Shown here one piece after another: positions 1 to 8,088 of a DNA stretch of 48,038 bases (position 1 is the stretch's first letter; each line of letters opens with the position of its first letter). The stretch is from an uncultured cyanobacterium (GTDB lineage: Bacteria > Cyanobacteriota > Cyanobacteriia > Cyanobacteriales > Geitlerinemataceae). The translations under genes were made by a program, and so were the position numbers. Where the stretch lies: positions 1 through 48,038 of the forward strand of contig CALCCD010000043.1 of NCBI GenBank assembly GCA_937899645.1, given 5' to 3'. Below the pieces are notes generated by a model. The model was given only the letters and a program-made list of their open reading frames with translations. It was not told where the DNA came from and did no database searches.

Positions 1-53
1 TCGAGGGCGTCAAATAACCCTCGCTCTGGCGCGCGATCTACTGCAATAGTCAT
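1..53 (-). CDS. psbD: Photosystem II D2 protein, N-terminal fragment (cut by window edge)
   Basis: The reverse complement opens with ATG and reads MTIAVDRAPERGLFDAL, matching the well conserved start of cyanobacterial D2 (MTIAV-RAP-RG-FD-LDDW). D2 pairs with D1 to hold the photosystem II reaction-centre cofactors in the thylakoid membrane. Only 17 codons are inside the window; the rest lies to the left. Known D2 proteins usually have Gly after MTIAV and Trp after RG, where this one has Asp and Leu, so it may be a somewhat divergent copy. The match is short but specific. psbA begins at the other end of the window. Confidence 0.88.
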   Translation of the reverse strand, partial: MTIAVDRAPERGLFDAL

Positions 54-78
54 GAGAAGTGTGTTCCTCGAGCAGAGT

Positions 79-106
79 CTTATATATTCGGCAAACTCTC
101 TGTCTT
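79..106 (-). promoter_or_regulatory. Possible sigma70-type promoter of psbD
   Basis: On the minus strand AAGACA (101-106) and TATAAG (79-84) are separated by 16 bp, and the -10 lies 26 bp before the psbD ATG, giving a short leader. The -35 is weak. Inferred from position and similarity only. Confidence 0.35.
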
Positions 107-210
107 GCGGGATACGCGAGGAGCGCGAAAGCTACCAGGGGCAGGATAACTGCTTTGGCTTTTGTTTTCGCGATCGCCCGAGAATAATAAATGGCGTTGC
201 TGACAGAAAG

Positions 211-228
211 TTTACGTTTCTTTACTAG
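211..228 (+). promoter_or_regulatory. HLR1-like direct repeat (possible RpaB site)
   Basis: TTTACGTT-TC-TTTACTAG: two 8-mers beginning TTTAC separated by 2 bp, the geometry of the cyanobacterial HLR1 element bound by the response regulator RpaB. Consensus half-sites are (G/T)TTACA(A/T)(A/T), so each half departs at position 6. It lies between psbD and the UPF0367 gene, and could serve either. Confidence 0.3.
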
Positions 229-464
229 GCTCTAATTATAGGGGATAGATTTCGGTTTGTGGCGCGGGCGGGCCAGTGTTGAAAAAAGTGTCGGGAAATA
301 TTCGAGCAGGGCGGGCGATCGCGTGTCGAGTTGGGAAAGCTGCACCGTAGGGCAACGGCTCTGGTGAAGGGAAGTTGGTACATTAAAGGGCGGGCTTGCT
401 CGATGCGCTGCGGCGCAGGGAGCGTCCGACCTTGATGGCATACATATATAGGTGAGTTCGCGCG

Positions 465-743
465 ATGTACGATATCGACCTGATCGTTAAGTCAACCCCC
501 GTGCCGCTGTCGGTGCAGCGCAAGTCGGAAGAGGACGCGCAGGCCACGTTCGCACAGATCCGCACTGCCCTGGAAACGGGCGAGCCGAAGGTGCTGTCGC
601 TGACCTGCGAGGGGAAAACCGAAAAGCAACTGACGATCGTCACGAGCGAGCTGTCGGCAGTACAGCTTTCTCAGAAAGCTGCGGGCGCGGGCGACGGCAA
701 GCGCACGGGCTTCTTTGCAATGGCGGCGAGTGGCGACGAGTAG
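465..743 (+). CDS. UPF0367 family protein (cyanobacterial conserved, unknown function)
   Basis: A 92-residue soluble protein. Its start (MYDIDLIVKSTPVPLSVQRK), the central LSLTCEGKTEKQLTIVTSEL segment and the C-terminal GFFAMA resemble the UPF0367 family, which is nearly confined to cyanobacteria and about 85-90 residues long. No catalytic motif is visible and no function is established. The start is supported by AGGTGAG 7 nt upstream of the ATG. The ABC ATPase starts 8 bp after its stop, so the two are probably co-transcribed. Confidence 0.8.
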   Translation: MYDIDLIVKSTPVPLSVQRKSEEDAQATFAQIRTALETGEPKVLSLTCEGKTEKQLTIVTSELSAVQLSQKAAGAGDGKRTGFFAMAASGDE

Positions 744-750
744 CGCCGCG

Positions 751-1446
751 ATGGGTTCTGAGGCAAATGAAGCAAACAGCGCGATCGCCGTTCGCGATTT
801 GAACTTCCAGTGGCCGAACGGTAAGGCCGTGCTGAGCGACTGCTCGCTAGAGGTGCCACGCGGCGAGTTTTGGATGTTGCTGGGGACGAACGGCTGCGGT
901 AAATCGACGCTGTTGCGGTTGCTGGCGGGGTTGCTGTCCTTGCCTGAAGGCGAGTCGGTGCGGGTTTCCGGTCGGGTCGGCTTCGTGTTTCAGAATCCCG
1001 ACCACCAGCTCGTGATGCCGACGGTGGGGGCGGATGTGGCGTTCGGACTTGTCGATCGCGGTTTTTCTTATCGCGAGGTGCGCGATCGCGTTGAGGATGC
1101 CTTGGCGTTGGTAAACCTGGCACATCTGATCGAGCGCCCGATTTACGCGCTGAGCGGCGGGCAAAAGCAGCGGGTTGCGATCGCCGGGGCGATCGCCCAG
1201 GAGTGCGACGTGCTGCTGCTCGACGAGCCGACGGCGCTGCTCGATCCGGACGGTCAGATCGATCTCGTGCGGCGGGTGCGCGATATCGTTCGCGATCGCG
1301 GCATGACGGCGCTGTGGGTAACGCACCGCCTCGACGAGCTGAACTTTTGCGATGGGGCGGTGCTGCTCGAGGGTGGCCGGGCGGTCGATCGCGGCGATCC
1401 CGCTCGCCTCAAGGCGCGCTTTTTGAGCCAGCGCCAGCCGTTTTGA
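751..1446 (+). CDS. ABC transporter ATP-binding protein, ECF/CbiO-like
   Basis: A 231-residue ATPase subunit. Visible motifs are Walker A GTNGCGKST, the Q-loop in FVFQNPDHQLVMPTVGADVAFG, signature LSGGQKQRVAIAGA, Walker B VLLLDEPTALLDPD, and switch histidine VTHR. The Q-loop context (NPDHQ-V-PTV--DVAFG) is typical of energy-coupling-factor and cobalt transport ATPases (EcfA/CbiO), so it probably powers uptake of a metal or vitamin; the substrate is unknown. No permease or substrate-binding subunit gene is adjacent, as is common for ECF modules. I chose the ATG at 751 over 715 because the latter overlaps the upstream gene and adds residues outside the family. Confidence 0.85.
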   Translation: MGSEANEANSAIAVRDLNFQWPNGKAVLSDCSLEVPRGEFWMLLGTNGCGKSTLLRLLAGLLSLPEGESVRVSGRVGFVFQNPDHQLVMPTVGADVAFGLVDRGFSYREVRDRVEDALALVNLAHLIERPIYALSGGQKQRVAIAGAIAQECDVLLLDEPTALLDPDGQIDLVRRVRDIVRDRGMTALWVTHRLDELNFCDGAVLLEGGRAVDRGDPARLKARFLSQRQPF

Positions 1447-1589
1447 GCGCGACCCGACACCTCCGCGCCGTCCTCTTAAAAAAGCGGCACGGATTTACAT
1501 AAAAAATTACAATAAGTCGAGTGCGGCAGTTTTTTTCTGCCGAATATCGCCCCGTCCTCCCTCGGAAGCCAAACGCTTGACTCACGCAA

Positions 1590-2135
1590 ATGTCCTCCTC
1601 CTCCAATCTCGCCGTCTTGCTGGTAGACGGCTACAACGCGATCGGGCGTTGGCCAGAACTCCGTCGAGTTCGCGATCGCGACGGCTATGAAGACGCTCGC
1701 CGCGCGCTGACCGAGCATTTGGTTAACTACGCCTCGTTCCAGTCGATCGAGACTCATCTCGTGTTCGACGCGCAGCTCCGCGACATGCGCGCCACGCGCG
1801 AGCAGGTGACATCGACTTGTTTCGTACACTTCACTGATATGGACTGTACGGCAGATACTTACATCGAAAAATTTTGCGCGCGCCGCCGCCAGGATCGCAC
1901 GCGCAGCGATCGAACGATCGTTGCGACTTCCGATCGCGCCCAGCAGCTTACGGTCATCGGCTACGGTGCGGAGTGGATGTCGGTCGAGCAGCTCGAGGCC
2001 GATGTCAGGCTTACGGCCCAGCGCGCTAGCCGCAAGCGCAAGCCCGCGTCGAAGCGCACTGCGAAAGGCTCGCTGATGCACCGCCTCAACCCCGAAGCCC
2101 AGGCCAAACTGGCAGCGATGCGTTTCGGCAACTAG
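1590..2135 (+). CDS. YacP-like NYN domain protein (predicted RNase)
   Basis: A 181-residue protein of the YacP/DUF901 family, PIN-like nuclease fold. The family pattern is clear: LLVDGYNAIGRWPEL at the N-terminus with the acidic Asp, LVFDAQLRD in the middle, then DMDCTADTYIEKF and the late IVATSDRAQQ containing the final catalytic acid. The Bacillus homologue Rae1 cleaves mRNA on the ribosome; a similar role here is inference. The last 45 residues are basic (KRKPASKRTAKG), suiting RNA contact. The upstream 140 bp is AT-rich and holds an inverted repeat CGGCAG/CTGCCG (1524-1542) with a T7 loop. Confidence 0.8.
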   Translation: MSSSSNLAVLLVDGYNAIGRWPELRRVRDRDGYEDARRALTEHLVNYASFQSIETHLVFDAQLRDMRATREQVTSTCFVHFTDMDCTADTYIEKFCARRRQDRTRSDRTIVATSDRAQQLTVIGYGAEWMSVEQLEADVRLTAQRASRKRKPASKRTAKGSLMHRLNPEAQAKLAAMRFGN

Positions 2136-2304
2136 CGCTACGTCGAAGCCGAAATTCAGGGCTTCAACCGGGGCATGCTGCTGTGCCCTGGGAGATTTCA
2201 TCGCCCTGCCGATCGCCACACCAGCCTCGAGCTTAAAGGCGCAGTACGGGCTGCGAAAGTTGCTCGCAGCACTACGGCAAAACAGCGGCAAGACAGCGGC
2301 AAAA

Positions 2305-3222
2305 CTAGGGCGAAGTGTGCGTATCGAGCTGGACGATCGTCCGTCCGCTGTAAGTGCGCAGCAGCTTATTAAACCGCTCGAATTCAAAGCTGCGAGGGTC
2401 GGAGCGCTCGCCACCGCGATCGACGATCGCGTGGGTGGTAATTCGCGCTTCGGGAACGCGCAGCCCGGAAATTAACCACGCCAAGGACTGATATTGCAGC
2501 TCGGTGTAGCCGCTGTGGGTCGCGCTGGCACCGAAGCCGTCGGGCGGGGACTCGAGAGAAACGTGGTAAGCGAAGTTGTTGACCGAAGAGGCGATGTCGG
2601 GGTTCGTTTGGACGGTTTCGACGACGCCATCGGGCGTGACGAACTCGGAGTTGCCCGCACCGAAGGCCCGCAGCTCCTCGGGGACGATGTAAACAACCGT
2701 GCCGTCGCGGCGGATAATGCTGTGGTAGCTGACTTGGTCTGCGTCGCGTGGGTGGTAATTCTGAAATGTCGCCAGGGCGCTGTCTGCCGTACCGACGGTT
2801 TCGTGAAGGACGACGAGCTGCGAGAAGCCGTCAGTCGAGTTGCCGTTAACGTCGATCGCCTCGCGCAGACCGTAGTTGGACGGGTCGGCGGGGACGTTTT
2901 CCGTCGGTGGCGCATAGCTGGGCAAGCGGCTGGGCAGGTTGCCGGGCGGTACGGGCAGCAGGTCGGACGCGTCGGGGCTGGGGGGAAAAGGCGGCTCTAG
3001 AAAGCTAGACAGCAGCAGTGGCGCGTCGAAAGGGTGGCGCAGTACGGTCGCGATCGCCCCTTCGAGCTGGGCGAGGCGCGTCTGGAACGGCGGCGCTGGC
3101 AGCAAAAAGAAGAAAACGAGCAGGCCACTCGCGCGCGCCACGCGATCGCGCAGCAACTGGAGACAGTTTGCCGTTACTCGTGCCTTACGGTTTGGGTGAT
3201 TTGAAGTGTGGGGTGAAGCCAC
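2305..3222 (-). CDS. N-acetylmuramoyl-L-alanine amidase (amidase_2 type), probably exported
   Basis: A protein of up to 305 residues. A hydrophobic stretch GLLVFFFLLPAPP (about residues 33-45) suggests a signal peptide or anchor, followed by a proline-rich linker (about 60-110). The C-terminal half carries amidase_2/PGRP features: LVVLHETVGT with the first zinc histidine, SYHSIIRRDGTVVYIVPEE, and late ITTHAIVDRGG-RSDP. The usual AWHAG motif is altered to AFGAG. Family members cut the lactyl-amide bond in peptidoglycan and act in wall turnover in the periplasm. The only listed start is GTG at 3222; a later start just before the hydrophobic stretch is possible. It converges with the YacP gene. 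Confidence 0.75.
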   Translation of the reverse strand: MASPHTSNHPNRKARVTANCLQLLRDRVARASGLLVFFFLLPAPPFQTRLAQLEGAIATVLRHPFDAPLLLSSFLEPPFPPSPDASDLLPVPPGNLPSRLPSYAPPTENVPADPSNYGLREAIDVNGNSTDGFSQLVVLHETVGTADSALATFQNYHPRDADQVSYHSIIRRDGTVVYIVPEELRAFGAGNSEFVTPDGVVETVQTNPDIASSVNNFAYHVSLESPPDGFGASATHSGYTELQYQSLAWLISGLRVPEARITTHAIVDRGGERSDPRSFEFERFNKLLRTYSGRTIVQLDTHTSP

Positions 3223-3672
3223 GGCAACAGGAAATGCAGCAGTTCCAACGGCGGAAGGCTCGATATGATGCTCTTGCGATCGAGTGCAAGATGCAGAATT
3301 CGCGGGGTCGTGACTGTATTTGGACTTCCCGAGGCTAGCGTATGCGAATATCGCGCCCGCATTCCGCTAGATCGGCTACTTCGTCGATGAATTTGCCGAA
3401 TTCGACGAAATCGAGCGCGACGATCGATGTTGCCGAATCGCCCTGACGTCTGGCCGCTTTAACCCCAAGCCCAACCTGTACAATTCAGATTGCGCGATCG
3501 AAACGCCACCGCCTGTGGCTCGACGTCCGAATCGCGGACGGGCTGTCCTCGGGCTCGCGGAGCGATCGTGTCCCCACACTTGCGAGCGTGTTGTCAATTC
3601 GCGCCAGACCCTTGGTGGGGAACGCCCGATCCGGTGGAGAAGGCCGACCCCCCGAATTTCGGCGATCGTCTC
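3223..3672. other. Non-coding stretch between amidase and anti-sigma-type ATPase
   Basis: A 450-bp divergent spacer. The longer open frames read through it are not protein-like: the rightward frame from 3490 that joins the ATPase is rich in Arg, Cys and Pro before the ATG at 3673. I see no strong promoter, terminator or RNA signal. A frame at about 3376-3500 reads IGYFVDEFAEFDEIE but lacks a start and any family match, so it may be a gene remnant. Confidence 0.4.
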
Positions 3673-4140
3673 ATGGATGTTCCGAGCGAAATCCCGCACG
3701 TTCAGCAAATCACGCTCCAGAGCGACCTGACCTGTCTGGCCTGCTTGCAGACTTGGTTTGAAGAATTTTGCGATCGGCACGCGATACTGGTGCGCTGGGA
3801 CGATACGCAGCGCTATCGCTTTAAGTTGGCGATGGTGGAAGGCTTTACAAATACCGTCCGCCACGCCCACGAGCACCTCCCGGCGGAAACGGCGATCGAG
3901 GCGGAGCTGGCCCTGGAGGCGGCGGGCGATCGCTGCGATCTGACTTTTAACCTGTGGGATCGCGGCGAGCCGTTCGACCCGACCCAGCTCGACGAGCCCG
4001 AACCGGGTACGCTACAGCTCGGCGGCTACGGCTGGTTTTTACTGCGGCGTTTGTGCGATCGGGTGACCTACAGCCGCTGCTCGGACGAGCGCAATCGCCT
4101 GACCGTGTGCAGCCAGGTGCTGACCGACGCACCTCGTTAG
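3673..4140 (+). CDS. Anti-sigma regulatory factor-type ATPase (HATPase_c_2, RsbW-like)
   Basis: A 155-residue GHKL-fold protein. The N-box is KLAMVEGFTNTVRHAH (E and N for Mg-ATP) and the G1/G2 boxes appear as LWDRGEPFDP and LGGYGWFLLRRLCDRV; the fold ends in a short strand. This is the RsbW/SpoIIAB type of serine kinase that binds sigma factors or anti-sigma antagonists in partner-switching; cyanobacterial copies often stand alone as here. I chose the ATG at 3673, since the ORF open upstream has no family likeness. The TrkA-type channel converges from the right 22 bp away. Confidence 0.8.
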   Translation: MDVPSEIPHVQQITLQSDLTCLACLQTWFEEFCDRHAILVRWDDTQRYRFKLAMVEGFTNTVRHAHEHLPAETAIEAELALEAAGDRCDLTFNLWDRGEPFDPTQLDEPEPGTLQLGGYGWFLLRRLCDRVTYSRCSDERNRLTVCSQVLTDAPR

Positions 4141-4162
4141 CCTGCTTCGGACTTTGGGAGCT

Positions 4163-6217
4163 CTACCAGTGCTCGGAGGGCATGACGTCGCGATTTGTGG
4201 AGAACCGCTGGAGCGGACGCGCGATGACCTGAAGCCGATCGAGCGTGTCGATCAGGCGGCGGGTCTGCTCGGGATAGAGCGCGATCGGGACGGTGGCGGG
4301 CAGACTCTCAAACAGCATTCGCGTTTGCGACAGGGTGCAGCCGGTGATGCGCGAGATGGCGTTCGCGCCCTCGAAGGACGAGTGTTTAGACTGAGTTGCC
4401 AGCACTTCGACATAGCAGGTGGGGATGCGCCGATCGCCATTTTCGATGCGGCTCAGTCCTTGGCGCGTGGCGAGGACGACCAGGCGATCGGCGATCGCCA
4501 GCAGCGTATCCGGCGACGGGAACAGCCGTTCGGGCTTGAGGTCTTGATGGTGAAGCAGCGGCACGACGCCATAGCCCTCCGAGATCTCCGAAAGCAGCAG
4601 CCCGTTGAGCGTGTCGATCGCCTCGATGCGGTACTCGGTAACGGTGACGGTCTGGCCGTACCAGCGCCAGAGGTTGAGGATTTTTTCGCCGAAGGCCGCA
4701 CCCGCAAAAGCGTCGGCGGCGACGGCATGGGTGCAAAAAACGTGGGCGTCGGGAATCAGGCGCAGCAGGTCGGTTCCCAGACGGTGCTTGGAAGTGCGGA
4801 TAACGATGCGCGCCTGGGGGTTGTAGCGGCGGGCCAGGAGTGCGACTTCGAGATTGAGGATGTCGTTGTTGGTGACGGCCAGGACGCTGCTGGCGCGTTC
4901 GAGTCCGGCCCGTTCCAGGGCGCGGCGGTAGTCGCGATCGGTCAGCGTTAGCAGCGGAAACTCGCTGCGCTCCGGCAGGGTCTCGCGGGAGATACCGATC
5001 GTCGGTACGTCTAGCGTCCGCAGCAGCCGCGCCACCCCCTCGCCGACGCGCCCCCAGCCGACAACGATCGCTCGATCGCCCTCCGGCAGCGTCACCAGCT
5101 TCGGCGCAAACTGAAACCGCGTCGACAGCAGCGCCTGGGTGAGTCGCGCGTAGAGCACGCCGACAAAAGCCGTACCCGCCAAGGTCAGCACCAGCGCAAA
5201 GGCGCGCAGCAGCGGCGGAACCTCTTCATTGGGCAAAATATCCCCGAACAAATCGCCGTAGCCGCCCAGCAGCAGCACGATCGTGGTGTAGAACGCTGCG
5301 CCCCAGGAGGTGGGCAAACCCAGGTAAAACAGCAGCGTCCCGATCGCCACCAGCGCCAGCACGATCGCCCCCACCGCTCCGAAAACGCTCTGCTCGTGCT
5401 GAAAAAACGAGCCGAACCACTGCCGCCACTTGATGCGCCATCGGTGGATGCGGCGGCGAGCCCCGGTGCCCGGCGCGTTTTCGCTGACTCCGTAGAAGCC
5501 GAGCGCATCGCGAATTTCAGCAAAGACCAACACGTCGCCCGAACGCAACACGCGATCGCCTTCCGGCGCGCCAAAAACGCTCAGCTCGCCCGCGATCGTC
5601 TGGTGGCTGAGGACATGGCGGTGCTTTGTGTTTAAATCGCCCAGCCGCTGGCCGCACCACTGGGGGCCGACGACGTGACTGACGATACGGATGCCGTGGT
5701 TCGCCAGCTCGAACCAGCCGAGAATTTCATCGGACAGCGCCGCCAGCGCAAAAGACGAAGCCGTTAGCTGGGTGGGCTCGAAGGCGATAAAGTTGCCGAT
5801 CGTCTCTTCGAGCAGCGTATTGAGATTGTCCTGCACCGATCGCACGACGATACGCACATCGGGATTGAGGCGGCGCACCGTCAGCGCCGTTTCGATATTG
5901 ACGCGTTCGTCGCTGGTGACGATCAGCACCGCGCGACAAAAATCGACGCCCGCCTCGGCCAGGACGCTCGGTTCGCGGCAGTCGCCGACGATCGTTTTGT
6001 CCAGCGCTTCGGGTAGGTCCGGCGCTTCCCAGAGATGCTGGCGCTCGAAGTCGATGCCCACTGTGGTGATGCCAAAGCCCTTGAGGACGGTGACGCAATG
6101 CTGCCCGAGGCTCCCGAGGCCACAGACGATCGCGCACTCGGCGCTAGACGGGGCGGAGAATAGCGGATCTTCTAACACGATCGTTCCGGCTAAGTGTGCG
6201 AGTGCGCGACGAGCCAT
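4163..6217 (-). CDS. Two-RCK potassium channel protein (RCK - TM - pore - TM - RCK)
   Basis: A 684-residue membrane protein. The N-terminal RCK/TrkA-N domain starts with the Rossmann motif IVCGLGSLGQH (about 30-40) and is followed by a TrkA-C-like region. Next come a helix (AVGAIVLALVAIGTLLFYLG), pore helix plus selectivity filter LLLGGYGDLFG, and a second helix. A second Rossmann motif AIVVGWGRVGEGVARLL opens a C-terminal RCK domain. GYGD is the potassium filter signature, so K+ conductance gated by NAD(H), nucleotide or ions at the RCK domains is likely. An RCK domain before the pore as well as after it is an unusual order. Start ATG at 6217 was chosen because the sequence upstream is a simple repeat and GGGAA precedes this ATG. 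Confidence 0.82.
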   Translation of the reverse strand: MARRALAHLAGTIVLEDPLFSAPSSAECAIVCGLGSLGQHCVTVLKGFGITTVGIDFERQHLWEAPDLPEALDKTIVGDCREPSVLAEAGVDFCRAVLIVTSDERVNIETALTVRRLNPDVRIVVRSVQDNLNTLLEETIGNFIAFEPTQLTASSFALAALSDEILGWFELANHGIRIVSHVVGPQWCGQRLGDLNTKHRHVLSHQTIAGELSVFGAPEGDRVLRSGDVLVFAEIRDALGFYGVSENAPGTGARRRIHRWRIKWRQWFGSFFQHEQSVFGAVGAIVLALVAIGTLLFYLGLPTSWGAAFYTTIVLLLGGYGDLFGDILPNEEVPPLLRAFALVLTLAGTAFVGVLYARLTQALLSTRFQFAPKLVTLPEGDRAIVVGWGRVGEGVARLLRTLDVPTIGISRETLPERSEFPLLTLTDRDYRRALERAGLERASSVLAVTNNDILNLEVALLARRYNPQARIVIRTSKHRLGTDLLRLIPDAHVFCTHAVAADAFAGAAFGEKILNLWRWYGQTVTVTEYRIEAIDTLNGLLLSEISEGYGVVPLLHHQDLKPERLFPSPDTLLAIADRLVVLATRQGLSRIENGDRRIPTCYVEVLATQSKHSSFEGANAISRITGCTLSQTRMLFESLPATVPIALYPEQTRRLIDTLDRLQVIARPLQRFSTNRDVMPSEHW

Positions 6218-6325
6218 ACGTTCCCGACAGTAGCAAACGTCTTCTCGGTTCGAGTGAAGAGCGTCGGCGGCAAGGGGGCGAGCTGCGAAGAGCCGTGGAG
6301 ATCGGTGCGATCCCTCGCCCCGATC

Positions 6326-6453
6326 GCAAATCAAATTGCTGACTCGATCGCGAACTAAATTGCAGATCGAATCGCGAATCAAATTGCAAATCAAATTGCA
6401 AGCTAAAAATCGCGAGACAAAAGTCGCAAGCTAAAAATCTCAAGCTAAAAATT
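6326..6453. repeat. Degenerate tandem repeat, period 12 then 14 bp
   Basis: Six 12-bp units like GCAAATCAAATT (6326-6397) are followed by four 14-bp units like GCAAGCTAAAAATC (6398-6453). Units begin GC(A/G) and end in AAATT, AATC or similar. It sits in the divergent spacer between the channel gene and the GGDEF gene, is AT-rich relative to its surroundings, and lies where promoters for both genes should be. Confidence 0.85.
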
Positions 6454-6569
6454 GCAAACGAAACTGTAGCTCAAAGCGCTGCAGGACTAGAATAAGCGTA
6501 CAAGATTGCGATCGAGCTTTGACTCGCGCGAAGCTATTTTTCTTAATCCAAAACTCAGAGAGTTTTACG

Positions 6570-7502
6570 ATGCTTGCAATGATGCCTCACGGGTCGTGCT
6601 TTTTATGGAACCACGTGTTGACAAATTTACACGTCAGCTCGGATACCGTTATCGCAATTTCTTACTTCTCAATTCCGACAATGATGTTCCTCGAGCGCCA
6701 TAAGATGAACGAGGACGCCCGCTCGATCGCGATATTATTTGCGTCTTTTATCTTGAGCTGCGGCCTCGGCCATCTCGTCACTGCCTGGAATATCTGGCAT
6801 ACCGACTACTGGCTCGAAGGCTCCATCAAGCTAGTTACGGCAACAATTAGCGCTTACACAGCGATCGAGCTTTACTCAAAAATACCGCTGTTCCTGAGCG
6901 TCCACAAAAGGTTGGAGGTCTCAGAACAAAAAGTCCAAACTGACGAGCTGACCGGGATGCCAAATCGGCGAGCACTAAACCGTGAGTTAGCCCAAATTAT
7001 CGAGGATAGCAACCTGAAGGCAGAAAGCCTAGACTTCTTTGGCGATGTCGAAATTCACCACGCACTGCTGTTAGCTGACCTCGATGGATTTAAGTCGATT
7101 AATGATAATTTCGGTCATCCTATCGGCGATCTCGTCTTGCAAGAAATTGCCAAGCGCCTGCTCGATAGCACGCAGATGGGTAATATTTCAATTGCTCGCT
7201 TAGGAGGAGATGAATTTGCAGCTCTCATCAGTTTTTGCAATGAAGATAAAGTCCTCGCACTTGCCCAGGAAATCCGGACGATCGTGTGCGGCTACGCGGA
7301 CTCTAACGCATATGCTGCCACCTTGGGAATCAGCATCGGGTTTCAGCTCTTTTCCCCTGGCGACCCGACAGTAAAAGCCGAAGAAATTTACGCCGCCGCC
7401 GATCGCGCCCTCTATCACGCCAAGGAGTCCGGCAAAGGAAAAATTTCTTGGACGAATCCCCACGCCGAGACGATCTACGGGGTGCGATACCAGCAGGTTT
7501 AG
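6570..7502 (+). CDS. Ethylene-receptor-like membrane domain fused to GGDEF diguanylate cyclase
   Basis: A 310-residue protein in two parts. Residues 1-110 hold about three membrane helices resembling the ethylene-binding domain of plant ETR1 and Synechocystis Etr1: PHGSCFLW, then SDTVIAISYFSIP (D25, Y32, I35, P36) and FILSCGLGHLV (I61, C64, H68). In ETR1 the C-xxx-H pair binds Cu(I), and the equivalent Asp, Tyr, Ile and Pro matter for ethylene binding; all are kept here. Residues about 125-300 form a GGDEF domain with DELTGMPNRR, LADLDGFKSINDNFGH and intact GGDEF (212-216), so c-di-GMP synthesis is expected. No RxxD inhibitory site precedes GGDEF. ATG at 6570 was preferred to TTG at 6519 because family likeness begins there. 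The neighbouring potassium channel is divergent. Confidence 0.88.
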   Translation: MLAMMPHGSCFLWNHVLTNLHVSSDTVIAISYFSIPTMMFLERHKMNEDARSIAILFASFILSCGLGHLVTAWNIWHTDYWLEGSIKLVTATISAYTAIELYSKIPLFLSVHKRLEVSEQKVQTDELTGMPNRRALNRELAQIIEDSNLKAESLDFFGDVEIHHALLLADLDGFKSINDNFGHPIGDLVLQEIAKRLLDSTQMGNISIARLGGDEFAALISFCNEDKVLALAQEIRTIVCGYADSNAYAATLGISIGFQLFSPGDPTVKAEEIYAAADRALYHAKESGKGKISWTNPHAETIYGVRYQQV

Positions 7503-7879
7503 CGCCAGAATCGCCGTCCGCTGAAATCGATCCGCCAATCGATCGTGGTTGGCATGCCGAGCTCCCGAATCGCTCTTGGCAGCGTCACTGCCGTGCGCCC
7601 TTCCCTGACGGCACGCAGTGCCGCCGAGGAAACGCCGGACTCGGGGTCACAATTAACGCGGCACACAACTGAAAGCAGCACGAGTCGGCCGCTTCGGTGT
7701 GCTGGAAGTCGGCCCCCTCTGCGAACAGCACAAAAAAAGGGCCACCCAAAAGCGGGCAGCCCGAGCTATTACCAGGTTTTAGAGCAAAGTCATTAGGCTT
7801 GCTGAAAGTATGGCGGCCTGTCTTCAACTTCGGGGTAAACGAAGCGCGTCAACGAACCGACGAACAGCAATGCAAAGAC
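7503..7879. other. Non-coding stretch between GGDEF gene and hli
   Basis: A 377-bp tail-to-tail spacer. It contains a strong minus-strand terminator at 7732-7762 and no credible gene; short open frames on both strands are low-complexity shadows. Confidence 0.5.
7732..7762 (-). terminator. Rho-independent terminator of the hli transcript
   Basis: Read on the minus strand: GGGCTGCCC, 6-nt loop GCTTTT, GGGTGGCCC, then seven T. The 9-bp stem has seven Watson-Crick and two G-T pairs. It lies 117 bp beyond the hli stop codon and would end hli or ctaA-ctaB-hli transcripts. Confidence 0.85.
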
Positions 7880-8020
7880 TTAGAGAAGGCCGATCTGCGA
7901 CAGAATGCCTTGACCAGTCATGATTTCAGTTGTGATGCCGATAATGAAACCGAGCATGGCCAGACGACCGTTCCAGGTTTCAGCGAATTGAGTGAAGCCG
8001 AATTTTGTTTCGTTTTCCAT
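7880..8020 (-). CDS. High-light-inducible protein (one-helix Hlip/SCP)
   Basis: A 46-residue protein found by reading the minus strand. It has the chlorophyll a/b-binding helix signature: FAETWNGRLAMLGFIIGITTE, broken here into FAETWNGRLAM and LGFIIGITTE, with the Glu and Asn-Arg pair that ligate pigment and pair helices, followed by MTGQGILSQIGLL. Such proteins sit in the thylakoid membrane, bind chlorophyll and carotenoid, and protect photosystem II and chlorophyll synthesis under strong light. AGAGG lies about 13 nt before the ATG. It is downstream of ctaB on the same strand, but an HLR1-like element in the 161-bp gap suggests its own promoter. A strong terminator follows. Confidence 0.93.
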   Translation of the reverse strand: MENETKFGFTQFAETWNGRLAMLGFIIGITTEIMTGQGILSQIGLL

Positions 8021-8088
8021 GATGTCTATCTACCTCTGTTGAGTAAGATTGAATGCCTCTAAACAAAAGTTAACACAGCTAGCTGCTG

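Larger units (their letters stand above)
54..464. other. Intergenic region between psbD and the UPF0367 gene
   Basis: This divergent spacer contains the possible psbD promoter and the HLR1-like repeat. Close to its right end there is an AT-rich CATACATATATA stretch (about 440-451) that may be the -10 region of the rightward gene, followed by AGGTGAG (451-457), which can act as its ribosome binding site. I see no credible gene here; open frames on the minus strand are arginine- and serine-rich shadows. Confidence 0.5.

Noticed and set aside
1524-1542. CGGCAG-T7-CTGCCG hairpin as a terminator of the ABC gene
   Set aside because: The T run is in the loop and none follows the stem, so it does not have terminator form.
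4154-4951. 265-residue plus-strand open frame opposite the potassium channel gene
   Set aside because: Antisense to the second RCK domain; no independent motif.
6506-6703. 65-residue open frame overlapping the GGDEF gene start
   Set aside because: It overlaps the strongly supported ethylene-type domain in another frame and has no family likeness.
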